Positions 20,778-30,704 of a stretch of 64,000 nucleotides of DNA are shown one piece after another. A model generated the notes under the pieces. That model ran no database searches and was not told the origin of the DNA. It saw nothing but the letters and a program-made list of their open reading frames with translations. Each line of letters starts with the position of its first letter. Position 1 is the first letter of the stretch. The translations under genes were made by a program, and so were the position numbers. Origin of the DNA: Anthoceros angustus (Eukaryota > Streptophyta > Anthocerotopsida > Anthocerotales > Anthocerotaceae); contig VJWM01000068.1 in assembly GCA_010909165.1 (NCBI GenBank), forward strand, positions 62,001 through 126,000, read 5' to 3'.

Positions 20778-21612
20778 CTATTCCTCCATGGCAAGGGAGC
20801 CATCTGCCACATTCTTCGATTTCTTCTTATTCTTTTTCTTCTTGGACGAACCTTTCTCAGCCTTGGGCTTCTTCTCGGCAGCAGATGGTGCGGCAGGAGG
20901 AGGAGGCAGGGTATTCGTAAGGTGCTGCTGGATGGCCGAGAAGGGGTTGGCCTTGAAGCTTGGATGGGACAAAACTGCAGCAAGTTGCTTGGTCTCCCCA
21001 AGGCTGCCAAGAAAACGAAGTCCAGAATTAAATCTGCGTCATTTCCATCCCTAAAGCATAGGAATTTGAGACAGCCAGTGAAGCAACTTACACAATCTCT
21101 CTTCGAGCTTTGCTCCTCAAAACCTTGGCAGTGCGCTTGGCTGGCCTCTCGTCCTTGTCTCCAAACGTTGGGAGAAACTCTGCCAGCGACGACAGGTTGT
21201 TCAAGGTCTTGCCCGAGGTGTCACGGGACCGCTTCCTCTTCTGAAGCACATAGAAAGCACCGCATGTCAATACTGTCCGCTAAGCAACATGCAGCAAGGT
21301 AAGGGCTACACTGAAAACCGCTGTTCTTTCTGGACGCGTACTTTTCCAATTGTCTTCTTAGCAGACAGCAACTGCTGCGTCTTCTGCAGCTCTACACCAA
21401 TCGAACACGAATTAGCTCGGCTCAGCTCAGCGCAGCCGCCATCACTTCGCGGATTGCGCCTAATGCTGTCACTTACTTGCAAGGAAACGCAGCTGCTTCG
21501 CCATCTTCCTCTTCGATCTGGAGTTTCCAGTGGCGCCAGCCGGACCAGCTGCACCAGCCGCGCTGGCACTGGCGCTCTCCACTGCTTCATTTTGCTCCGG
21601 CTGCCAATCCAT
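20778..21612 (-). CDS. SLX9: Ribosome biogenesis protein SLX9-like
   Basis: SLX9 (FAM207A) is a nucleolar factor for 40S pre-ribosome processing and export. Four exons join in phase: 21477-21612, 21342-21391, 21092-21240 and 20778-21003, encoding about 186 residues; introns are 85-101 bp. Family marks are LQKTQQLLSAKK (exon 2), LSSLAEFLPTF (exon 3), and TKQLAAVLSHPSFKANPFSA followed by IQQHL (exon 4). The protein is strongly basic, ending in a KKKKNKKKSK tract that fits nucleolar targeting, then a short acidic end (LAMEE). The N-terminal exon is Ala/Gly-rich. The identification rests on the central LSSLAEFLP and terminal VLxHPxF blocks. Confidence 0.82.
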
Positions 21613-22027
21613 CTCCTTGCACGCTAGCACCACAGTCTACAGCGCAATGCCGCAGTGAGGCGCGGCCTACGCGATCCGGCCCGCGGCGGACTAGAATCGT
21701 TCCTTCCGCCTTCACAACGCGTTGCCAGGACAGATCCGCCGTGAGGCATCCAGCCGTTGGGGCGGCTGCGGTCCCCTGCAGCGCAAAGGATGACGGGGCA
21801 GGAAAGCAGCAGAAGTGCAGTCGTGAAATGGCTTTATATGCCAGGAGACAGCCGGACAGGGTCCGAGTCCAAGACGTGATCAGCACGCTGGGCTCCACTG
21901 CCAGCAATCATCACCGGCACGCCACCGACCCTCGCCGTCCCGTTTTATCACGCTATCCCGTTCACTGCTCGGCGATATGCGTACATAATATACCACTGTC
22001 CTTCTCTATTTTAAAAGGTTACTCTTA

Positions 22028-22122
22028 TCTTAAAAGGGTGCTCTTACAAAATAGAAATATAACTGCTGCCCGCTTTAAAAGGGTGTTCTTACATATATAG
22101 AAACATAACTGTTGCGCGCTTC
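22028..22122. repeat. Two-copy 47-bp direct repeat
   Basis: The unit from TTAAAAGGGTGCTCTTACA through ATAGAAATATAACTGCTGC to CGCTT occurs twice in a row (about 22028-22076 and 22073-22122) with a few substitutions. Confidence 0.75.
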
Positions 22123-22780
22123 ATTGTGGTTGTTCGGGTTGTTGCTTCGGCTTGAGATGTTGGTCAGGATCCTGAGGTTGACCCCTAAACCCTAAATTAT
22201 AGGTATTATAAATGTTTTTATATAATAGTAAATCAAAAATAATATTTTGTTATATTTTGGTATTATATTTAGGATTTAGGCTAGCTCGCTTAAGGAAGAT
22301 AAGAAGACACATGTATATATATCTTTTGATGGAAGTGAGACAGAAAATTTAGAAAATTTAGGCATTCCGATGGACTTGCTCTTTGTGCCGAAAAAAAGTG
22401 CGTTTTTGCACCGCCCTCCACAACACCCAATTTGCCAGCTGTCGTCCAATACAGTAAGAGCTTTGCTTATAGGCTTTCCACATCCAAAATAAAAAAGTGA
22501 ATTGCATGGTTCGTAGTTTGCTCCAAAAAGAACTCACGAAGAACATTTTAGGCTTTCGGTTAGGACGCGAAGTATGTCCTAACGGTGCCTTCTATATCCC
22601 AACATGGCCAAGGAAAGGCCCATTACTTTCGGTGTTCAGGCCATGGTTACTTTGGGCTTGCCCAGGATCCATAATCCCTTAAATACCTGTAATTACCAAG
22701 GCCGTTTGGTATTGCCTGCATTACCTTGCTTGTGAGGTGCTACCTTGCTTTCCGCGAAGCTACAAAATGGAATATATATT

Positions 22781-22866
22781 CTCACCACTGCCAGCACACA
22801 AGAGGCAGCTTATGTGCTGGCAGTGGTGAGAATGCAAGCTGCCTCTTATGTGCTGGCAGTGGTGAG
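22781..22866. repeat. Perfect inverted repeat with an extra direct copy
   Basis: CTCACCACTGCCAGCACA (22781-22798) pairs perfectly with TGTGCTGGCAGTGGTGAG at 22813-22830, and the same right arm occurs again at 22849-22866. The inner AAGAGGCAGCTT (22800-22811) is also inverted as AAGCTGCCTCTT (22837-22848). Two alternative hairpins can form. No MITE ends or target duplications are seen. Confidence 0.9.
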
Positions 22867-23918
22867 GATACCCAAAGCATAGAAAATACACAATAAGATT
22901 CGGATGATGTATTGGTAGAGAGTGCCACAAAATACACAAAGGTCAAAGGGAAACATGCAAAAAATGCAAACAAAAATTCGAGAACTTGGAGAAATGTCAA
23001 GAGATAAAGGACACCTGCATGCACACAATAACCAAGAATCATATGTCATCAAGGTGTTACATTTTATAGCCGTTCACATGTCAGTGTGTGGTTGACTCCG
23101 GGTTTATTTCTTCATCTTTTCTCCCCTCCATTGATTCATCTTCATTGTCGACGCTTTAACTTTTACTTGTCTTCTCTTTGTTATGATCACTAGGAATGAA
23201 TGACTCGTCCCGGAATTTATTGCGGGTTACGATTTTTAAACCTTAGCTAAGAGGTCATAGTTTTGTAACCTTTTTCAGTTTCTAATATCAATCAGGCGGG
23301 ATTCCACAAAAAATATTTGCAAGTTGAAAAATATATTGTACAAGAAGCGAGGCCCATTCAAGCTCAAACTTTCAAGAAAAAACCTGAGGAAGAGCAGGCT
23401 TGATGAAAATTGGGAAGATGAAAAAGAAAGATATGAGAGGTGGGACATTTTAAGATACATCGCCTTGAACAAAATACCATGTAGCTGGACTCAATTCAAG
23501 GTATTTTGTGATAGCTTAAGAAACTTAAGAATCATTTTCATGACATAGATTCAGTGATAGAGAAGTTGCAAAGGAGAGAAAGCGAAGAAGTCTTGAAGTA
23601 AGACATATTAAGAAGGGCTGAACTTAAACACAATTGCTGTATATTTGTTTCCTTGCTAGTTCAAACAAAAAGAAGTACAATAAATCATAGCCAATATAAG
23701 GAAGCCCATTGATAATGATGTTAGAACAATTAGAGCCAGTACCAAACAAAACTTATCAAATAAATTTGAAAATAAAAACGTAAATTTAGCAAAGAAAGAA
23801 GATGTTAGCAATATTGCAATTAGACCCTTGAGGGTGCACAGGAAAAGAAATCGTTTTTCGGCTACAGGGCCGTATGACTTTTTTCACATTCTGGTGAAAG
23901 TCTTTTCTTTTGATTCCC

Positions 23919-24802
23919 ATGGCGATGAGGGGATACTCGTTCGAGGAATGGGAGGGCATTTTAAAGGCTATGAAGGAGGACTTCGAGGTTGTAATATAGG
24001 GCCTTCAATCCCGGATGAAGGATTTGGAGGCGGCCACCAAGGTCAAGGTCTTGGAAGAGGCCAATGCCCGTCTACACAAGGAACTAGAGAAATCAAAAGC
24101 AAACATCAGGTCTTTGAAGGTTGATATTATCTCCTTGCAGTTATCCAATGGAGACTTGGCCCATGTGTTACGGGAGGAAGAGGCTTCCTAGCGTGCAGAT
24201 ATTCAGGCTCTTCAGGACTTTGCTGAGGACTCTATACTTAAATTGGTTAAAAATTCACGGCCGGATTTGGTAGCTCGGTGGTGCAGGTAGTGGGCGGTGG
24301 CTTTGTGCGGAGGGCGTTTGGGACCGTCGGTAGTCTGGCGAGCTTTTCCTGGGCGTGGAGTGTGGTGCTCGGTGGATTTGGGAGCCTGCAGCAGGCAATA
24401 GGCGGTGGGTTTGTGCGGAAGGCCTTTGGGTCCAGCTGCGGCGATCCGCCTTCGAGCAAGGAGCGTAGTGCGCCAAACTGGTGCGGGCGGACGGACAAGG
24501 CAGCCCGGTGCGTGGTGAAGGACACCATGTCACTAGCAACGAGTAGGGTGAAGGCTCGGCAGCGTGTGGCAGGAGCAGCTGTTGCCGATAATTCCGGTGG
24601 TGTGTCAAGCGCCTCCTGTGCAACCAAGATGGACAACCCAGCAATCTCTGGAGCTCTCCAGAGTTGGGAAGAGGGAAGCACAGAAGGCCATGAAGAAGGC
24701 TGCAAAGAATGTAGAAGAGGAGGCCGCCAGCTGAAGGCTAGGTTGGATAGAGCTGCAAAGGTGACTGCGGCTCTGCAAGGACACGACATTCCTGAAAAAT
24801 AA
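23919..24802 (+). pseudogene. Coiled-coil gag-like pseudogene with in-frame TAG codons
   Basis: From ATG 23919 (MAMRGYSFEEWEGILKAM) one frame continues through TAG at 23997-23999 and TAG at 24189-24191 and encodes a charged coiled coil (LEEANARLHKELEKSKANI). A frameshift leads into Ala-rich and Lys-rich helical sequence ending near GHDIPEK at 24802. The stops fit Gln positions, as in the ORF at 165-947. I infer a decayed gag-like ORF of a plant retroelement; no protease, integrase or RT lies next to it. A broken host coiled-coil gene is the alternative. Confidence 0.5.
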
Positions 24803-24835
24803 AGGGGGGAGCATTGGTGTTGGCACTACGGTGAT

Positions 24836-25171
24836 ATGGAATTGTCAACTACAGGTGTGAATGTGAGATGTCTTTGAACTACTGGACTAAAGGAGGCTAT
24901 TGGAGGTGAAGATGAGATCAAGAGGCATTTTGGGGATGTCACTAATGGAAATGATGGATACCTCTTGGGGATCACCGACCTACTATCTGACATAGAGTGG
25001 ACGCATGTTGACAGTCTTGTAGAGAAGCTGTATGGGCGGGCTCCCACGGCTGTTGCATCGCAAAGGGTGCCCGGTTTGTGGCACTTGGGTTCCTAATCGA
25101 TCGAGAAGAAGCTTGGCAAGCGTGTGAATTGGTTTGAGTACTATTTAGCTGTTGAGAAGAGGAAGGGATAA
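24836..25171 (+). pseudogene. Degenerate ORF with in-frame TGA and TAA
   Basis: The frame starting at ATG 24836 (MELSTTGVNVRCL) is closed by TGA at 24875-24877 and TAA at 25094-25096 but otherwise reads as plausible protein (EIKRHFGDVTNGNDGYLL...; SDIEWTHVDSLVEKLYGRAP) up to TAA at 25169-25171. All stops could derive from CGA or CAA by C-to-T change. It follows the coiled-coil pseudogene closely and may belong to the same element. Family unknown. Confidence 0.4.
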
Positions 25172-25535
25172 GGCGAGATCGATGGAGAAGAAATCACAGT
25201 TGTGGAAGTCCCATCTGCAGAGAACACAAACGATTCTTCACTGTGTGGTGGCGGTGGCTTTGTGCGGAGGCTGTTTTGTCAAAAGATGGGAGGAGGCACT
25301 TGGGTTCCTAATCGAGAAGAAGCTTGTCTTTGCGGAGGCTGTTTTGTCAAAAGATGGGAGGAGGCACTCTTGGATTTGGGAGCTCGGTGGTGGCCTCGGT
25401 GATGTCTTGAGCCATGGGCACCAAAGGTTGTCATGGATGAGGTGCATGGAAAAATTCGTGCGAGTTGGAAGCTTGTCTTTGCGGAGGCTGTTTTGTCAAA
25501 AGATGGGAGGAGGCACTCTTGGATTTGGGCAACAC
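25075..25535. repeat. Cluster of shuffled short direct repeats
   Basis: A 40-bp segment beginning GCGGAGGCTGTTTTGTCAAA occurs at about 25265, 25338 and 25480. A second segment, GGCACTTGGGTTCCTAATCG plus AGAAGAAGCTTG, occurs at 25080 and 25296. Copies are joined in different orders, as if pieces had been recombined at short identical stretches. Confidence 0.75.
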
Positions 25536-26019
25536 CAAGGTCCAGCTTCGACATGGTCATGAATAGTGGAGGGCTTGGCGGCGAGTATTCGCGAGACTTT
25601 GTCTCGGATTTCATGCTTGACAAAACTAAATATTCCGAGGGTGTTTCGACCGGTTGAAGGAGAAAAAAAAATGAGGAACAAGCTCGGACACCCTGCTTCT
25701 CTTGAAAACATGAGGATGTTCTCCGGTAGCGTTCACAAGTGCAGAACATGGATCACTGCGTGGGTGTCGGCTCCCGCCTCTCCCGCCAAGTCATGCCCCG
25801 TGCCGGCGTGTAGTGTTTGTCTGGCGTAAGTGTGGATTCTTCTTGCACACGGACGAGGTGTCCGTGACCGATGTTTTCCTTATGGTGATGTCTGCGAGGT
25901 GGGTGCTCTGGGTGCTCCTGGTGACGTTCACGGGATGGTGAGGTGGTGGTAGGGTGCTCAAGGGGTTGGTGACTCATGTGTTCTCTGGTGGAAGGGTGGG
26001 TGATCACTTGGACGGGATG

Positions 26020-26290
26020 GTGAGGAATTGGTTCAGGTGTTCATCTGCTGAGTGTCCTGGTGAGCTTTTGGTGGCCTTGGTGATGTAGTGCATGGCTTGT
26101 GTGCAGGTTATGGCCATCGTACTGTAGGGGTAGGTCGGTGGGCAGGTGGTGGCATTCGTGATGTAGTGGTAGGTTGGTGGGCAGGTGGTGGCCTCGGTGA
26201 TGTCCTGGTTTCCTGGTGGATGGGTTGCTGGACTTGGTGATGTAGTGGTGGGTTGGCGGACAGGAGGTGGCCTTGGCACCACCTAGTCAT
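26020..26290. repeat. Degenerate G/T-rich minisatellite
   Basis: Units built on GTAGTGGTAGGTTGGTGGGC, AGGTGGTGGCCTTGGTGATG follow each other with variation for about 270 bp. The antisense frame is Pro/Thr-rich purely because of this composition. Confidence 0.7.
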
Positions 26291-26344
26291 GTGGTGCCAA
26301 GGCCAAGGTGATCCCTTTCTCACGCAACCGCTGGTTTTCCTTCA

Positions 26345-26505
26345 AAGCGCAAGCTTCGTGTGTCCTAAAGTGTAATGTGTGTCATGGCGGTGGTACGCCT
26401 AACGAGATGGTGTTCACTCCATGTGGCCATTGCTTCCACGATATCTCGCTCAGAGCACTTGACAAACATTGTTGCTGCCCACGTCCGGTGCAATCTTGAT
26501 GTGCC
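26345..26505 (+). pseudogene. RING-finger-like fragment
   Basis: The frame contains CNVC, then after 12 residues CGHCFHDISLRAL and further Cys residues (CCCPRP). This resembles the C-x2-C ... C-x-H core of RING E3 ligases, but the second half lacks proper spacing and the frame soon closes. It may be a captured or broken gene piece belonging to the unknown reading frames downstream. Confidence 0.35.
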
Positions 26506-26858
26506 ATCATGGTTGAGAGCGAAGGGTTGGTGATCAAAGCACCGAGGAGAAGCTCCTTCCATGGGAGCAGTGAGACACTTGGGAGAAAGAGTTCCTCGAG
26601 TGCATTGGAGACTCGGCGACCATGACACAGCGATGGAAAGACATTGGAGTCACAATCACCAACAGCAATTGGTTGGCCACCCCCAGCAGCAAAAAATCTT
26701 AGAGTCTCCAATATGTATGTTCCACAGTTCTCCAGTGTTGGTTGTCTTGTCCATTTTCATTTGTTGGTCGCGACTAAATTTTGTCATCTGACATCGAACT
26801 GGTCCAGGGTGCAATTATGCCAACCTGACGCCGATGTCAACGTATTTCTCCACCTGCC

Positions 26859-27907
26859 GTGTATGATGAATTTCTTGCAAGGCCGAAGGAGGCACATGAA
26901 GCCTACGTGAATTCCTTCGCAGACCCCAATGCCCGGAGGGAAAAGCCTCGTGTTGTTCGCGCATGTTTGGGCAGCGATTACTCAGGTACAGTGGTGCTAG
27001 ACTCACAAATTGAAGATGACGTTGTCCCCACAGCAGGCAGCCACACGAGCAGCCCTCAGTTCATGGACATAGCTCCTACTCCACCAAGGCCGCCGTACAC
27101 AAGGTCCCCCCTGGGGCTGAAGTTGGTGAGGAATGCAGACGGCAAGTTGGCATGTGTGCGTGTTCCTCTGAAAGGACATCAGGTGTGGGTTTGTGAGGGC
27201 ATTGCTTTGTTGAAACTAGATATTGTTGTCTACACTTTGAGTACATGTTTGTCCGTTGCGCAGGATGACCAGGCCACAGCACAAGCTACAACGGTGGCCG
27301 CGCCTACTGCTCTCGTTGGTCACGGGTGTATTGTGCAGTCTCTTATTGCGACAGACAACGGTGCCTTCCCAGCTGGTATTCGAGTGGAGGTGTGGATGTA
27401 GGTGATGAAATGGTTGTGGTGTCCAGTAGTCTTGTGAATCGAAGTGATAACTTGGAGGTGGCCGCAATTGAATGTGTTGATAAATGTGACGAACTGGCAG
27501 AGGAGTCAGGTGGTGTTCTACCTGTAACCAATATTTTGGATCATGTGGCAAGTGATGCGGACCAAAGTGTCCATTTGGCATTGACGACAACTGGTGATGT
27601 CCAACCGATTGGTAGCCAGGGTGTGGTGGCAGGTGGAGATCTGTATGAGGGTGGCGCAGTGGATACTGTGATGATTGGTGCCAATCAGGTTATAGCAGAT
27701 AGGGTTGTTGCGGATGACGCCCTCAATCACGCGAACATCAAAAATCTTTTGGAGCATCCTGGCGATGTGGAGGCAGTGCGTACTGATCTGGAACATACTT
27801 GCAACCAGGAATCAATGTCGGTGCTCTTCACCGCAGTCGGCGTGACGGTGTTCTTGCAAGTGGTGGTGGGCCCATCATGCCCAATGAAGAAGGTGGGCTG
27901 CGAATGA
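26859..27907 (+). CDS. Hypothetical protein, probable intron and one frameshift
   Basis: A frame from ATG 26859 (MYDEFLARPKEAHEAYVNS) runs to 27401. A GT-AG intron at about 27182-27264 would join VPLKGHQ to DDQATAQAT in phase. Near 27395 the sensible reading moves to another frame (DVGDEMVVVSSSLVNR...) and continues to TGA/stop at 27907. Spliced and corrected, this would be about 320 residues, acidic in the second half and with a hydrophobic stretch near the end (SVLFTAVGVTVFLQVVV). I recognise no domain. It sits between decayed elements and may itself be part of one. Confidence 0.35.
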
Positions 27908-28131
27908 AATGGTGACTTTTGAAATGGTTGATGAGTTCGCGACCGTGGGCGAATCGAAAAACCAATGAAGGAAAGGAGAGCATGCGAGCAGTAGTCCGGT
28001 AGGACGCCACCTCCTGGCGTCGTTAGCGGAGGCCGAAAAGGAAGAATGGGAAACAGGCCCCAAAAGAAACATCCGTGGGAAGCACAAGGGTGCTCAATGG
28101 TCGTAGAGAATGTGGATGAAGTGCCCCACCC

Positions 28132-28509
28132 ATGCCTCAAGGTCTTATGACGACACATCCGTGCGGTAGTAACTTTATGGTGCTGGCTCCCAAGGGAAAT
28201 GTAGAGCATGTGGAGTTCTATGTGCTACGATGTATCGTGATGCCACCTAGCCAAGCCGTTCTTGACAAAGCATGGCAAAGCGGCAAGGTGTTTCCTATTG
28301 GCGATAGGGTGATCATGGCTTATTATTACGAGCAGAGCCAAATTCGGAGGGTGTACCAGCTCCTTAACTCGTGTCCGTGGTCACCCCACGCAATAGAGGA
28401 GGACATGGTTTTGGCAACAAACTTGATGACGCCATCCCAAGGCTACCCGCAAGACATCCAGTGTATTGGTGAGCCCCACAATCGCCAAATATCCGGACTG
28501 GGTGGCTAA
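28132..28509 (+). CDS. Hypothetical ORF, 125 aa
   Basis: An open frame with protein-like composition (FYVLRCIVMPPSQAVLDKAW, GDRVIMAYYYEQSQIRRVYQ). It lies on the same strand as the frames at 26859-27907 with stops in between, so it may be the last part of the same decayed gene. No family recognised. Confidence 0.3.
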   Translation: MPQGLMTTHPCGSNFMVLAPKGNVEHVEFYVLRCIVMPPSQAVLDKAWQSGKVFPIGDRVIMAYYYEQSQIRRVYQLLNSCPWSPHAIEEDMVLATNLMTPSQGYPQDIQCIGEPHNRQISGLGG

Positions 28510-29784
28510 GAGGAGCATGTCAAGGAGGGACTTGACGGTCAAGTGATTGTCTTGGTGGTATGGTCGGCACCTGCATGCGTGGTTTTGAGTTTCTAGGCAC
28601 CCATGCCTAAATGTAGGGTTGTTAAGGAGGCCCGTTTTCTTTTTGGTTGATCCACATACAATGGTCAGCGATAACTTGCCGACATGAGGCAACAAGATTT
28701 ACCTCTGCACTTGACATTAACGAAACATGCCTTCAACCCGTCTTGCATTAGCACATGCCACACAACATCCTTTCCAACTCGTTCACACCGAGGGATCAAG
28801 TTACGAGGCTTGGGTAACAACTACATCCAAGCACGCCGCCTAAAAGGGCTTGGCACAACAACATGCAGCGCCATGTCCAGCTATCCAAAGAATGTGGAAG
28901 ACGGCCCCAATCACAAGACCGTAGCTAAGATGCTTCCATTGCGTAGTTGGCAAACCAGCGCCATCAAGAGTCGCCACTTTCCACGCCATCCTTGATTCAT
29001 TGTCTATAACACGCCCATGTCACAATCATCCTCAACAACGGTCGACATCCCTTCCTGCGCAATTCGAGCGACTTGAGGTCTTCCGGGCATATGGCATCCA
29101 CGCTCCCTCTTCGAAGCCCGACGCACGCCGCCGCCGCCGCCGCCGGTCGATCTTGGAACCGCGCATTGCGGCCAAAACCTTGGCTTCCATCAAGCTCCTT
29201 GCCTCGGCTGCCCATGGCTTCTCCCCATCATCAAGGGCGGAACCAGGAGGAGCTGCGGCGGTGCAGGGGTTCTGACAAATCACAGCACCCAAGTTAGAGC
29301 ACATGGCGGCCATTGCATTCCCTGTGGTAGCTCCAGAAGGCGAAAGCTGCAGTGACCTGATCCCAGTTGTGGCTATCATGCCATTTAAAGCCCAGACTAT
29401 GTGCCACCAAGGACAAGGCCCAGGGACACCACGCCAGGGGGGTCAATTGGCAGAAAGTGGGCTTCGAACGTGTGGCGGATAATCATGTGTCCCAGAGACC
29501 AGGAACTCAACTTTTAATGCAAGTGCCCTTGTAAGCAAATTCCACGGGAATAAGTGTCTTGCATGAATGCAACTGGCATATGCTATGTGCATCCTTTCTG
29601 ACCCCTAAAGAAGCCATGTATCAACGTGTTAACATGGACAAGACCCATTTGCAAAATAACTTTCGGTGAACACAGGCGCCACAGTTAGTGACAACTGGTT
29701 AGTGAGCAAATAGTTAGTGACCAGCTTGGTGGTCGTGGTTATGTTTGCCAAACGTGGGCCTCGTACAATAGAGGTGACCAATCA
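28510..29784. other. No supported gene; contains a (GCC)n tract
   Basis: Only short frames. A CGCCGCCGCC microsatellite lies at about 29127-29145 inside a GC-rich island (29050-29270). The rest shows nothing I can name. Confidence 0.5.
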
Positions 29785-30036
29785 TTACGCACATGTGCTT
29801 TCTAGCACAAGGCTCGAGTTGCTTTCTCTCACCAAGGTGGTCACTCTCGAGAGCTTCCCCTCTAAAGAATAGCACTCCACACCTTCACTATCAGTGTACA
29901 CCCGCAGTTCAATCTTGCAACTTAGGACACAGTCGGCATGAAGGGTGCACTCCTCATTCTCTTCAGCCAGTGTGTACATAGACGCCGCCATCGTGTGGAG
30001 TGTGTAGTACTGGCCACAGACAACCGCTTCTCCCAC
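29785..30036 (-). pseudogene. Cysteine-containing ORF fragment
   Basis: The frame has no ATG at its 5' end but reads as protein (VCGQYYTLHTMAASMYTLA; CTLHADCVLSCKIELRVYTD) and closes at 29785. It continues upstream without a stop for a few codons (NSTFRVGE). It could be a last exon or a captured fragment. Family unknown. Confidence 0.25.
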
Positions 30037-30078
30037 TCGGAATGTTGAGTTGCTCCAAGGGCACCACTTGTTACATAG

Positions 30079-30129
30079 TAGGGATTAGGGATTAGGGATT
30101 GGGGATTGGGGATTGGGGATTGGGATGGG
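30079..30129. repeat. Period-7 G-rich telomere-like repeat
   Basis: Tandem heptamers change from GGATTAG to GGATTGG along about 50 bp, with G runs in register. The period equals that of the plant telomere repeat TTTAGGG, of which the unit is a variant. It lies about 220 bp outside the left MULE repeat. Confidence 0.8.
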
Positions 30130-30347
30130 ACATGGAGCATGAAGCATAGAAAAAAGGAAGCATGGGATGGAGGAATGGGGAGGCTATGTTGTATACGATC
30201 TAGAAGGGCGGAAATGTTTTAAGTATCTTAAATGAGAGATATATTAAAATGTAAGAAATTTAATATTTAAAATTTAAACTATTTTAAAAAGAATTACTAT
30301 TTCCAACACGGTAGTGTCGGTAGCCCCATGGGATACCATAATATTTC

Positions 30348-30631
30348 CCTAGGCGCTAATGGTCACTGTGCTCTTAATATGAGCACGGAAACCAAAGCAC
30401 CAACTCACCTTGGTGAGCATGTCACATCGCAGCGGTCATGCCATCGCTCTCATCCACTCTCCCGTTCGGCACGACAGCATTTCGCACGCCCGTCGCCGCT
30501 TCACTAACCCTAATGTAACATATAATATAGCTATACCATATGTACTCTGTATTGTACCCATATGTCTACGTATTCCTGAACCCGTCTTTAGTTTGAAGAA
30601 GTGCAAACTCTAAAAGTGCCCTATCCCGCGC
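30348..30631 (+). repeat. Left terminal inverted repeat of the MULE
   Basis: It matches the reverse complement of 33598-33973 over nearly its whole length at roughly 90 percent by eye. It holds one copy of the 28-bp CG-rich unit that is expanded to four in the right repeat, and the core that also survives alone at 1575-1617. Confidence 0.85.
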
Positions 30632-30704
30632 GCTCGCGAGGCCAGGCTCCAGAGCTGGCCGTGACAGAGCAAACAGAGAAGACGAATCAATTCCGATAAG
30701 GCCT

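Larger units (their letters stand above)
21613..23918. other. AT-rich intergenic spacer
   Basis: SLX9 promoter sequence lies close to 21613. From about 22150 the sequence is AT-rich and shows no supported gene. It contains a small two-copy repeat (22028-22122) and a foldback (22781-22866), listed separately. Confidence 0.55.

Noticed and set aside
22497-23548. Short Lys-rich ORFs in the AT-rich spacer
   Set aside because: Typical of A-rich DNA, no motifs and no exon structure.
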